Assembly: GCF_014647875.1 (NCBI RefSeq)
Contig: NZ_BMQA01000023.1
Location: forward strand, 1-64,000
Direction: 5' to 3'
From: Streptomyces brasiliensis
GTDB lineage: Bacteria; Actinomycetota; Actinomycetes; Streptomycetales; Streptomycetaceae
Length of the DNA stretch: 64,000 bases
Positions 8,607-16,026 of the stretch are shown here, one piece after another. Within the stretch, counting starts at the first letter, position 1. Each line of letters starts with the position of its first letter. A program made the translations under genes and the position numbers. The notes below the pieces were generated by a model. The model searched no databases, was not told the DNA's origin, and was given only the letters and a program-made list of their open reading frames with translations.

Positions 8607-9236
8607 ATGGAACCCAGAACAGCCGCCGGTTCCACCACGGCCCGCTCAGGAGAGCACCGTACGCACTGGAAGCTCGGCGCCGTCGTGTTCGTCCCCTGCA
8701 CCATGGCCGTCGTGGCGCTGGGCATCGCCGATCGTCCCGGGGGCGGTCGCCGCCTCTTTCCCGGTCTCGGGGGCCGCCTTCAAGGTCTCCGCCGGCGAGG
8801 TGACCGCGGAGGGTGTGTCGTCCTTCCCGTCCTCCCCCGGGGCGCGGCGGACGTGAAGCCCGTACTGCCGGCGGCCGTCAAGACCGGTACGCTCACCGGC
8901 TCCTGCGCCCCGGCCAAGCAGAAGGTTCCGCTCACCGGCGAGATCTCCCTGCTGGTGCGCCCGGGCAGCGACAAGCCGCTCAAGGACGGCAACCTGGTGG
9001 TGAACTCCGTCGGTCCGACCGGTGGCGGAGGCGCCGTGACCGGCGTGGAAGCCGGCCGCGACGCCTCCACTCTCACGGCCGCCGGCGTGACCCGGCCCAA
9101 GGACACCTTCTCCGTCCGGGCCAGGAGCGCCGTCACCCACGACCTGCGCAGCACCGCGTACTCCGCCAGCGGCGGCACGCTGACGCCGGACGAGCTGGAG
9201 ATCGAGATCAGCCGTTCCGGCAAGCAGTGCTGCTGA
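8607..9236 (+). CDS. DUF6230-family membrane-anchored protein with compensated frameshift
   Basis: A 209-residue open frame of the DUF6230 family, sometimes labelled cholesterol esterase in Streptomyces without good evidence. Residues 20-40 (HWKLGAVVFVPCTMAVVALGI) are the N-terminal membrane anchor. The family core that should follow (GAVAASFPVSGAAFKVSAGE) is present but in the +1 frame from about 8738 to 8845. The original frame resumes at DVKPVLPAAVKTGTL and continues through TGEISLLVRPG to the C-terminal CC. Two opposite indels therefore replace about 35 residues without a stop. Either this product is altered or the sequence has two errors. It leads an operon with the MpaB oxygenase and aldehyde dehydrogenase. 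Confidence 0.65.
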   Translation: MEPRTAAGSTTARSGEHRTHWKLGAVVFVPCTMAVVALGIADRPGGGRRLFPGLGGRLQGLRRRGDRGGCVVLPVLPRGAADVKPVLPAAVKTGTLTGSCAPAKQKVPLTGEISLLVRPGSDKPLKDGNLVVNSVGPTGGGGAVTGVEAGRDASTLTAAGVTRPKDTFSVRARSAVTHDLRSTAYSASGGTLTPDELEIEISRSGKQCC

Positions 9237-9260
9237 TGGCGACGAAGGGCGGACTCAGCC

Positions 9261-9515
9261 GTGTTCAGCTTGCTGTTCTCTCAGGTCGACATCTACGTCA
9301 CCCGGCTCACCGGCGCCATCGTCGTCCCGAACCCGGACGTCAGCTCTCCGCGAATCTGCCCGGGCGCCGACGTCCTCCCCGCCGATCTCCCGATCGCCGT
9401 GCAGCTTCCCGAGCTGGGGGTGAGCACGCTGGAGGCCGGCCAGGTGCTGGTCGACGCTGCGACCGTCCATCGACCTGACCGCGCGCACCGTGAGCCGGTA
9501 GCGCGAACCCGATAG
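9261..9515 (+). CDS. Hypothetical small protein
   Basis: An 84-residue open frame between the DUF6230 and MpaB genes. Residues 1-60 (MFSLLFSQVDIYVTRL, then GAIVVPNPDVSSPRICPGAD) look protein-like, but the tail is Arg/His-rich like a shadow frame. No clear ribosome site is seen and I recognise no family. It could be a small operon member, or the decayed end of a gene that normally follows DUF6230. Confidence 0.3.
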   Translation: MFSLLFSQVDIYVTRLTGAIVVPNPDVSSPRICPGADVLPADLPIAVQLPELGVSTLEAGQVLVDAATVHRPDRAHREPVARTR

Positions 9516-9527
9516 GAGAGATCGCCC

Positions 9528-10469
9528 ATGGGCCGCTACAGCCGGCTCCGCCGCATCCGGCAGATGGATCCCCGGCAGGACTTCGAGCAGATCTACCGGT
9601 GGATCACCCACTACGAGTTCCCCCGCGACTACCTCCACGGGACGTCGATCGCCTTCCTGCGCGACTACGGCGTCCCGCGCATCTCCCGGCTCCTGGACCG
9701 CACCCAGGAGTTCGAGCGGGCCGGTCAGAAGCGGTACGACGACACGGTGCTGATCGCCTACGAGATGGTCCGCGAGGGAATGGACTCGGAGCACGGCCGG
9801 GCCGCCGCCCGTCATCTCAACCGTATCCACGGCCGCTACCGCATACCGAACGAGGACTTCCTCTACGTCCTGGCCACCACGGTGGTCGGGCCGAAACGGT
9901 GGATCGACCGGTACGGCTGGCGGCGGCTGTCCGAGCAGGAGACCGAGAGCCTGGCGCTGGTGGGCCGCCGGATGGGCGAGCTGATGGGCATCACCGGCGT
10001 GCCCGGCACCTACGCCGCCTTCGAGCGCCTCCACGACGACTACGAGCGGGAGATGTTCGCCTACGACCCCGCCAACCGGAGGGTGGCCGCGGCCACCCTG
10101 CGCGTCCTCGCCTCCTGGTATCCGGCCCCGGTGCGGCGGCTGGCGGCCCGGGTCCCGCTCGCCATTCTGGACGAACCGCTGCTGAAGGCGCTCGGCTTCC
10201 GCCCGGAACCCCGCTGGCTGCAGGCGGTGACCCACCGCGCGCTGCGTACGCGGGCCGCGCTGATCCGTCTGCTGCCGGGCCGGCCGGAACGGTTCCCGCG
10301 GAACCCCAAGGCGCGCACCTACCCCTTCGGCTGGACCCTCGACGACCTCGGCCCGCACTGGGCCCATTCCCGGCCGCTGGTCCCGCTGAATGACGACACA
10401 CCGACGGAACGGGTTGCCGTCCCGGAGCAGCCCGCCACCCCGCACGTTGCTCACCAGGAGCCCCGATGA
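9528..10469 (+). CDS. MpaB-family oxygenase (DUF2236)
   Basis: A 313-residue protein of the oxygenase MpaB/DUF2236 family, which also includes the rubber oxygenase Lcp. Family features include the N-terminal helix YRWITHYEFPRDYLHG, the HGRYRIPNEDFLYVLATTV stretch with a conserved His, RWIDRYGWRRLSEQE, and GVPGTYAAFERLHDDYEREMF. Members are thought to use a b-type heme. The ATG is preceded by AGGAGAG at 9514-9520. No signal peptide is seen, so it is intracellular, unlike the Tat-exported Lcp at 27397. Its stop overlaps the aldehyde dehydrogenase start, suggesting that its product is an aldehyde or alcohol passed to that enzyme. Confidence 0.82.
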   Translation: MGRYSRLRRIRQMDPRQDFEQIYRWITHYEFPRDYLHGTSIAFLRDYGVPRISRLLDRTQEFERAGQKRYDDTVLIAYEMVREGMDSEHGRAAARHLNRIHGRYRIPNEDFLYVLATTVVGPKRWIDRYGWRRLSEQETESLALVGRRMGELMGITGVPGTYAAFERLHDDYEREMFAYDPANRRVAAATLRVLASWYPAPVRRLAARVPLAILDEPLLKALGFRPEPRWLQAVTHRALRTRAALIRLLPGRPERFPRNPKARTYPFGWTLDDLGPHWAHSRPLVPLNDDTPTERVAVPEQPATPHVAHQEPR

Positions 10470-11971
10470 CCGACACCACCCCCGACATCGCACCCCGCAC
10501 CGCGACGTTCACCACCCACTCCCCGGCGAACGGCGAGCCGCTCGCCGAGCACCCGGTGGACGGTCCCGAGCAGGTCTCCCGCGCCGTGGCCCGGGCCCGG
10601 ACCTCCCAGTCGGGCTGGGCGGCGCTGCCCGCGGCCCGGCGCCGTGACCATCTGCTGCGCTGGAAGCGGGCCCTCGCCTCCGACCTGGACACCGTCGCCC
10701 GGACCATCGCCGAGGAGACCGGCAAGCCGGCCGGTGACGCCGCGCTGGAGGTCGTCCTCACCCTGGAACACCTGGGCTGGGCCGCCCGCAACGCCGAACG
10801 CGTGCTGCGCCGGCGCCGGGTGGGCACCGGACTGTTCACCGTCCACCAACGGGCCTCGCTGGTGCACCGGCCGCTGGGCGTGGTCGGCGTGATCGGGCCC
10901 TGGAACTACCCCTGCTACACCCCGATGGGCTCCGTCGGATACGCATTGGCGGCCGGGAACGCCGTGGTCTTCAAGCCGTCCGAGCTGACCCCGGGCACCG
11001 GCGTCCTGCTCGCCGAGCTGTTCGACTCGGCCGTGCCCGCACACGCCGGACTGCTCACCACCGTCACCGGCGCCGCGGCAACCGGAGAGGCACTGGCCCG
11101 CTCCGGGGTCGACAAGCTGGCGTTCACCGGCTCGCCCGGAACGGCGCGCAAGGTGATGGCGGTGTGCGCCGAGACGCTGACGCCGTTCCTCGCCGAGTGC
11201 GGCGGAAAGGACGCCGTGATCGTCACCGCGGACGCGGACCTGGACGCCGCCGCCGACGCGATCGTGTGGGGCGCTCTGAGCAACGCCGGACAGACCTGTG
11301 CGGGCGTCGAACGCGTCTACGCCGTGCGCGAGATCCATGCGGCACTGTGCGAACGGGTGGTGAAACGCGCCAGGACGCTGCGCCCGGGTGCCGAAAGCGA
11401 CGCAGCCTACGGTCCGATGACCCTGCCGGGCCAGATCGGGATCGTCGAGCGGCATGTGACCGGAGCGGTGTCGTCGGGCGCACGAGCCCTGCTGGGCGGC
11501 CCGGAGTCCGTCCAGTCGCCGTACGTCGCGCCCGTCGTACTGACCGATGTGCCGGAGGACGCGGCGGCGATGAGGGAGGAGACCTTCGGGCCGGTCGTCG
11601 CGATCAACCCCGTGGCCGACGTGGACGAGGCGGTGGCCCGGGCCAACGACTCGCGGTACGCCCTGGGGGCCGCGGTGTTCTGCCGGAACCGGCGCGCCGG
11701 AGCGGCGATCGCGGCGCGGCTGCGCGCCGGGGCGGTGTCGGTGAACTCGGTGCTGGGCTTCGCGGCCGTGCCGGCGCTGCCGTTCGGCGGTTCGCAGGAC
11801 TCCGGCTTCGGGCGGATCCACGGCGAGGAGGGGCTGCGGGCCTTCACCTCCGTGCAGTCGACGACGGTGCAGCGGTTCACCCCGCCGATCGCGCTGACTT
11901 CCTTCGAGGTACCGGCCGCCGCCCGGGAGCGCGCGGTGCGGCTGGCCCGGGCGCTGCACCTGCGGCACTGA
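10466..11971 (+). CDS. NAD(P)-dependent aldehyde dehydrogenase
   Basis: A 501-residue aldehyde dehydrogenase. Visible marks are the NAD(P)-binding GNAVVFKPSELTPGTG, the turn FTGSPGTARKV, the general-base segment LAECGGKDAV with its Glu, and the catalytic Cys in NAGQTCAG (about residue 278). EETFGPVVAINP and PFGGSQDSGFGR follow. It oxidises an aldehyde to the carboxylate. The start overlaps the MpaB gene by four bases (ATGA), so it should be translated with it. The acid could then be activated by the acyl-CoA synthetase at 14037. The exact aldehyde is unknown. Confidence 0.93.
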   Translation: MTDTTPDIAPRTATFTTHSPANGEPLAEHPVDGPEQVSRAVARARTSQSGWAALPAARRRDHLLRWKRALASDLDTVARTIAEETGKPAGDAALEVVLTLEHLGWAARNAERVLRRRRVGTGLFTVHQRASLVHRPLGVVGVIGPWNYPCYTPMGSVGYALAAGNAVVFKPSELTPGTGVLLAELFDSAVPAHAGLLTTVTGAAATGEALARSGVDKLAFTGSPGTARKVMAVCAETLTPFLAECGGKDAVIVTADADLDAAADAIVWGALSNAGQTCAGVERVYAVREIHAALCERVVKRARTLRPGAESDAAYGPMTLPGQIGIVERHVTGAVSSGARALLGGPESVQSPYVAPVVLTDVPEDAAAMREETFGPVVAINPVADVDEAVARANDSRYALGAAVFCRNRRAGAAIAARLRAGAVSVNSVLGFAAVPALPFGGSQDSGFGRIHGEEGLRAFTSVQSTTVQRFTPPIALTSFEVPAAARERAVRLARALHLRH

Positions 11972-11998
11972 ACCGCCGGGCGGCGCTCCGCCGGCCGG

Positions 11999-12637
11999 TC
12001 AGGCGTCCAGCAGGGGGGCCAGGTAGCGGCCGGCGAAGGCCCGGGCCTGGTCCTCGTCCTCCATCTCGATGCAGCTGGCGGGGTTGAGCAGGAAGGAGAC
12101 AGCCACCCGCACCATGAGCTCGGCGACCGGCCGTGGGTCCTCGTCGGGGCGGCCCTCGGCCTGCTGCGCACGGCGCAGATGCCCCGTCAGGTACTCGACC
12201 GTGGCGAAGAGCGAGGAGCCGCCATGCACGGTCAGATAGGGCAGCACCACCTCGGGTTCGAGGCGCAGCAGGCCGCCGAAGAGCGGATGTGCGCGGGTGT
12301 GGCGCAGGGCGACCACAAAGCCCTCGACGACCCGTTCCTCCATGGTCGGCAGCGCCGCCACCGCCGAGTCCAGCCGTTGGAAGAACCGGCTGAGCTCACG
12401 CAGCAGGGTGTGCTCGACCAGCTTGTCCTTGTTCTGGAAGCGCCGGTAGACGGTGACCCTGGAGACGCCGGCCCGTTTGGCGACGTCGTCCACGGAGGAG
12501 CGGCGCAGACCGAAGACGGTGAACTGCTCCAGCGCGGCGTCGAGGATTTGCCGCGCCATCCGGTCCTCCGTCTCGGGCTGGGCGAGTGCCCGGGCGAGCA
12601 GCGAGTCGTTCGCGTCAGTCTTCATGGCGCTGCTCAC
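11999..12637 (-). CDS. TetR-family regulator
   Basis: A 212-residue TetR regulator. The helix-turn-helix is at about residues 29-75 (AALEQFTVFGLRRSSVDDVAKRAGV, then SRVTVYRRFQNKDKLVEH), followed by an all-helical ligand domain. It is convergent with the aldehyde dehydrogenase and divergent from the acyl-CoA dehydrogenase at 12754. An AT-rich site at 12665-12690 lies in its promoter, and a matching site lies before the DUF6230-MpaB-aldehyde dehydrogenase operon, so it probably controls both plus itself. Start: GTG 12637, or ATG 12625. Confidence 0.9.
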   Translation of the reverse strand: MSSAMKTDANDSLLARALAQPETEDRMARQILDAALEQFTVFGLRRSSVDDVAKRAGVSRVTVYRRFQNKDKLVEHTLLRELSRFFQRLDSAVAALPTMEERVVEGFVVALRHTRAHPLFGGLLRLEPEVVLPYLTVHGGSSLFATVEYLTGHLRRAQQAEGRPDEDPRPVAELMVRVAVSFLLNPASCIEMEDEDQARAFAGRYLAPLLDA

Positions 12638-12664
12638 GATACCGGTGCACCCCTCCAGAGCGAC

Positions 12665-12690
12665 TATGAAACATTTATTATATCTTTGTA
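12665..12690. promoter_or_regulatory. Putative TetR operator, copy 2
   Basis: TATGAAACA, 11 bases, TTTGTA, inside a markedly AT-rich island between the divergent TetR and acyl-CoA dehydrogenase genes. It has the same blocks and spacing as 8557-8582. The central 11 bases differ (TTTATTATATC here), as expected for a dyad whose half-sites are read by a dimer. It likely overlaps promoter elements of one or both genes. Confidence 0.65.
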
Positions 12691-12753
12691 ACCTTGGCTC
12701 TCACTCGACACGATCCGAGCCGCCGTCCGGCGCCCGGACCTCCGGAGGACCCG

Positions 12754-13893
12754 ATGGGCAGTCGTCTCACCGAAGAACAGGCCGCGTTCGCCGCGGCCGT
12801 CCGTGATTTCGCCAAGCGCGAGTGCGGTACCCGCGAGCAGCGTGACGCGCTGACCGGAGGGGGCCGAGAGGCCCACCACCCCGAGATGTACGGCAGGCTC
12901 GCCGAGCTGGGCTGGCTCGGGGTGTGTCTGCCCGAGGAGTACGGGGGCGCCGGCGGTGGGCTGGCCGACGCGTGTCTGTTCCTGGAGGAGACCTCGTACG
13001 GGATGGTCCCGGCCGGCGGTTTCATCACCACCGTCATCGCCGCCAAGGCGTACGAACGGTTCGGCACCGAGCGGCAGCGGCACGAGGTGCTGTCCGGCGC
13101 CGTGCGCGGCGACGTCCTGTCCATCGCCATGTCGGAGCCGGGGGCCGGGTCGGACGTCGGCGCGCTGCGCTGCCAGGCCCGGCAGGCGGCCGACGGCGCC
13201 TGGGTGATCGACGGTCAGAAGACCTGGATCTCCAACGCGCACTGCGCGAAGAGCATTCTGCTGGTGGCCCGCACCGGCGAGGACAAGCACGGCGGGCTGA
13301 CCATGTTCCATCTGCCCGCCGGCGCCCCGGGCGTGGAGGTGCGGGGCATCGAGACCATGGGCGGCCGGGAGGTCAACGACGTGTTCCTCACCGGCGTCCG
13401 GCTGCCGGCGGACGCGGTCGTGGGCCAGGTGAACAACGGCTGGCGGCAGTTGATGGCCGGGCTGAACTACGAACGGCTCTTCCTGGCCGCGAACATGCTG
13501 GGCCTGGCGCGCCGCGCCTTCGACGACGCCGTCGCCTACGTCCGCGAACGCGAACAGTTCGGGCGGCCCGTCGGCTCCTTCCAGGCGCTGCGGCACCGGG
13601 TCGCCGACCTCGCCACCGAGATCGAGTGCACCCGGCTGCTCGTGCGTGAGGTGGCCCTGGACTGCGACGCGCAGCCGGACAAGCTGTTCCCGCGGGAGGC
13701 GTCCATGGCCAAGCTGAAGGCCACCGAGACCGCCAAGCGGGCCGCCCTGGAAGGCATGCAGATGATGGGCGGCTACGGATACACCACCGAGTTCGACATG
13801 GAGCGCCATCTGCGGGCGGCGGTCGTCTCCACGGTCTACGGCGGAACCAGCGAGATCCAGCGGGAGGTGATCGGCAAGACCTACGGCCTCTGA
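12754..13893 (+). CDS. Acyl-CoA dehydrogenase
   Basis: A 379-residue acyl-CoA dehydrogenase with the usual three domains. It has the FAD-binding stretches SIAMSEPGAGSDVGA and KTWISNAHCA, the helical REREQFGRPVGSFQALRH, and the signature MMGGYGYTTEFDMERHLRAA. YGGTSEIQREVI carries the catalytic Glu. It inserts the alpha-beta double bond into an acyl-CoA. ATG 12754 is preferred to an upstream in-frame start because CCGGAGGA lies just before it and the family begins here. Divergent from the TetR gene and likely controlled by it. Confidence 0.92.
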   Translation: MGSRLTEEQAAFAAAVRDFAKRECGTREQRDALTGGGREAHHPEMYGRLAELGWLGVCLPEEYGGAGGGLADACLFLEETSYGMVPAGGFITTVIAAKAYERFGTERQRHEVLSGAVRGDVLSIAMSEPGAGSDVGALRCQARQAADGAWVIDGQKTWISNAHCAKSILLVARTGEDKHGGLTMFHLPAGAPGVEVRGIETMGGREVNDVFLTGVRLPADAVVGQVNNGWRQLMAGLNYERLFLAANMLGLARRAFDDAVAYVREREQFGRPVGSFQALRHRVADLATEIECTRLLVREVALDCDAQPDKLFPREASMAKLKATETAKRAALEGMQMMGGYGYTTEFDMERHLRAAVVSTVYGGTSEIQREVIGKTYGL

Positions 13894-13910
13894 GCCGGCC
13901 CGGACACGAG

Positions 13911-13945
13911 GCGGCCGCCCACCCCCGACCGGGGTGGGCGGCCGC
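13911..13945. terminator. Bidirectional hairpin terminator
   Basis: Perfect 15-bp arms (13911-13925 and 13931-13945) around CGACC, followed by TTTCC, between the convergent acyl-CoA dehydrogenase and acyl-CoA synthetase genes. Confidence 0.75.
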
Positions 13946-14036
13946 TTTCCCAGCGCGGGAAGCGCGGGGCGTCGCGTATGCGGGGAGCGCGAAATCCTTT
14001 CGTACGGCGGGGAGCGCGGAGGAGCGCGGCCCCGGC

Positions 14037-15869
14037 TCAGTCCTGGTAGAGCCCGGACAGCGCGTCGGCGTACTTGTCCCGGATGACCCGGCGCCGCATC
14101 TTCAGCGAGGGCGTCAGCTCGCCGGTCGCCGGACCCCACTCCTCGGCCAGCAGTTCGTACCGCTTGACCTGCTCGGTGCGGTTGAGCCGGGAGTTGGCGG
14201 CGGCCACCGCACGCTCCGCCTCGGCGCGGACGGCGGGATGTCGCGCCAGCCCGGCGAGTCCGCCGTCCGCCTCGACGCCGTTGGCCGCGGCCCAGGCGGG
14301 GGCGGCCTCCGCGTCGAGCACCAGCAGGGCGACGAGGTAGGAGCGCCCGTCGCCGTGCACCAGCGCCTGGCCGATCAGCGGGTGCTCCTTGAGCGCGTTC
14401 TCCACCAGGGCCGGCGAGACGTTCTTGCCCGTGGAGGTGATGATCATCTCCTTCTTCCGGTCGGTGAGCCAGAGATAGCCGTCCTCGTCCGTCCGGCCGA
14501 TGTCGCCGGTGGCCAGCCAGCCGTCGGCGTCCAGGGCGGACCGCACCGATCCGTCGGTCTGGAGGTACCCGGAGAAGACCGACGACCCTCGCACCTCGAT
14601 CTCGCCGTCCTCGGCGAGCCGGACCTCCACGGACTCCACGGGGCGTCCCACCGAGCCGAGCCGGAAGCCGGTCCGCGGGCTGTTGGTGGTGGCCACGCCG
14701 GTGGTCTCGGTCAGCCCCCAGGCGTCCATGATCACGATGCCGAACCCGGCCCAGAAGTTCACCACGTCGACCGGCATGGGCGCCGACGCGCTGGCCGCCC
14801 AGGTCACCCGGTCCAGTCCGCCCGCGGCCAGCAGCGGCAGCAGCACCGCCTGGCGGGCGCGGGCGTAGCGCTCCTCGAGCTCGGCGGGCGGCGTCTCGCC
14901 CCGCTCGCGGTACCCGACGTGCTCGCGGGCCACCGCGGACGCCTCGTCGATGACCGCCCGCTGCTCGGCCGGCATCAGGGAGAGGACGGCCCGCACGGCG
15001 GCGCACAGCTTCTCCCAGATCCGCGGCACGCCGAAGAACTGCGCGGGGCGCACCTTGCGCACGACCTCGCCCACGCCCGTGGGGTCGGCGCAGAGGTACA
15101 CGTGCGAGACCCGGTGGCAGGGCAGGTAGATGCCCAGCATCCGCTCGGCGATATGGGCGAACGGCAGGTAGCAGATGTGCTCGACGTGCGGCGGCAGCTC
15201 CACCACGGCGTCCAGCGCAAGGGCGTTGGCCATCACCTGGCGGTGGGTGAGGACGACGCCCTTGGGCTCCCCGGTGGTGCCGGAGGTGTAGACGACGGTC
15301 AGCGGGTCGTCGGGGCGCGCGGCGTCCAGCTCCTTGGCGAACTGCTCCGGTACCGGCTCGCGGAGCAGGGCGGCGTACGGGAAGTGGCTGCCCTCGGCGC
15401 CCGCCTCGGCCACCACCAGCCGCCCCAGCGGGGTGTCGGCGTCGGACAGCAGCGGCTCCCAGACCTCCACCTGCGCCGTCCCCTCCACGACGGCGACACG
15501 GGCCCGGCAGTTGCGGGCGATGTGGGTGATCTGCTCGGGGGCCGCGGTGCCGTAGACGCTGACCGGGATGGCCCCGAGGCGGACGAGCGCCAGGTCGGAC
15601 AGCCAGTGTTCGGGCCGGTTGGCCATCATCAGCAGCACATGGTCGCCGCGGCCGACGCCGAGCGCCGCGTAACCGGCCGCCAGTCTCTCGGTGTGCTCGT
15701 GGATCTCCGCCCAGGTGAGCTTCGTCCAGTCGCCGTTCCCGTCCGCCGGCCGCCAGGAGAGGCCGGGGAGTTCGGGGTAATCACGGGCGTTGCGGGCCAG
15801 CAGCTGCGGCAGGGTCCGGTCGGCCGGGGCGTCGGGCAGTTCGCCGGTGGTGCGGGGCGCTGAAGTCAT
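14037..15869 (-). CDS. Long-chain acyl-CoA synthetase (AMP-forming)
   Basis: A 610-residue adenylate-forming enzyme of the long-chain acyl-CoA synthetase type. The phosphate loop VVYTSGTTGEPKGV, the AWGLTET motif, the GWLATGDIGRTDEDGYLWLTD stretch and the hinge/linker RKKEMIITSTGKNVSP are all present. It activates a carboxylic acid with ATP and CoA and so feeds beta-oxidation. Start: homology and AAGGAGG point to MTSAPRTTGELP at 15869 although the frame is open further up. It lies downstream of fadB on the same strand with 157 bases between them, perhaps in one long unit with FadB and FadA. Confidence 0.92.
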   Translation of the reverse strand: MTSAPRTTGELPDAPADRTLPQLLARNARDYPELPGLSWRPADGNGDWTKLTWAEIHEHTERLAAGYAALGVGRGDHVLLMMANRPEHWLSDLALVRLGAIPVSVYGTAAPEQITHIARNCRARVAVVEGTAQVEVWEPLLSDADTPLGRLVVAEAGAEGSHFPYAALLREPVPEQFAKELDAARPDDPLTVVYTSGTTGEPKGVVLTHRQVMANALALDAVVELPPHVEHICYLPFAHIAERMLGIYLPCHRVSHVYLCADPTGVGEVVRKVRPAQFFGVPRIWEKLCAAVRAVLSLMPAEQRAVIDEASAVAREHVGYRERGETPPAELEERYARARQAVLLPLLAAGGLDRVTWAASASAPMPVDVVNFWAGFGIVIMDAWGLTETTGVATTNSPRTGFRLGSVGRPVESVEVRLAEDGEIEVRGSSVFSGYLQTDGSVRSALDADGWLATGDIGRTDEDGYLWLTDRKKEMIITSTGKNVSPALVENALKEHPLIGQALVHGDGRSYLVALLVLDAEAAPAWAAANGVEADGGLAGLARHPAVRAEAERAVAAANSRLNRTEQVKRYELLAEEWGPATGELTPSLKMRRRVIRDKYADALSGLYQD

Positions 15870-16026
15870 CTGGGCCTCCTTGCGGGTCGGAAGGGAACGT
15901 CCGGGGAGACCGGGGCGGTGGGGCGCCCCGGCAGGCGTGCCGGGAGGAGCGCGGAGGAAGTGCGGAGGGCTGCCGTGGGCCGGCCGCGCGGAACGGACGA
16001 CCCGGCCCACGGTGGCCGGTCGGTGC

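Noticed and set aside
8081..8725. N-terminal extension of the LAL regulator by 215 codons
   Set aside because: The extension is Arg/Ser-rich, not homologous to the family, and would cover the divergent promoter and operator.
8607..9236. Cholesterol esterase function for the DUF6230 protein
   Set aside because: That label circulates for the family, but I see no Ser-His-Asp hydrolase motifs in it.
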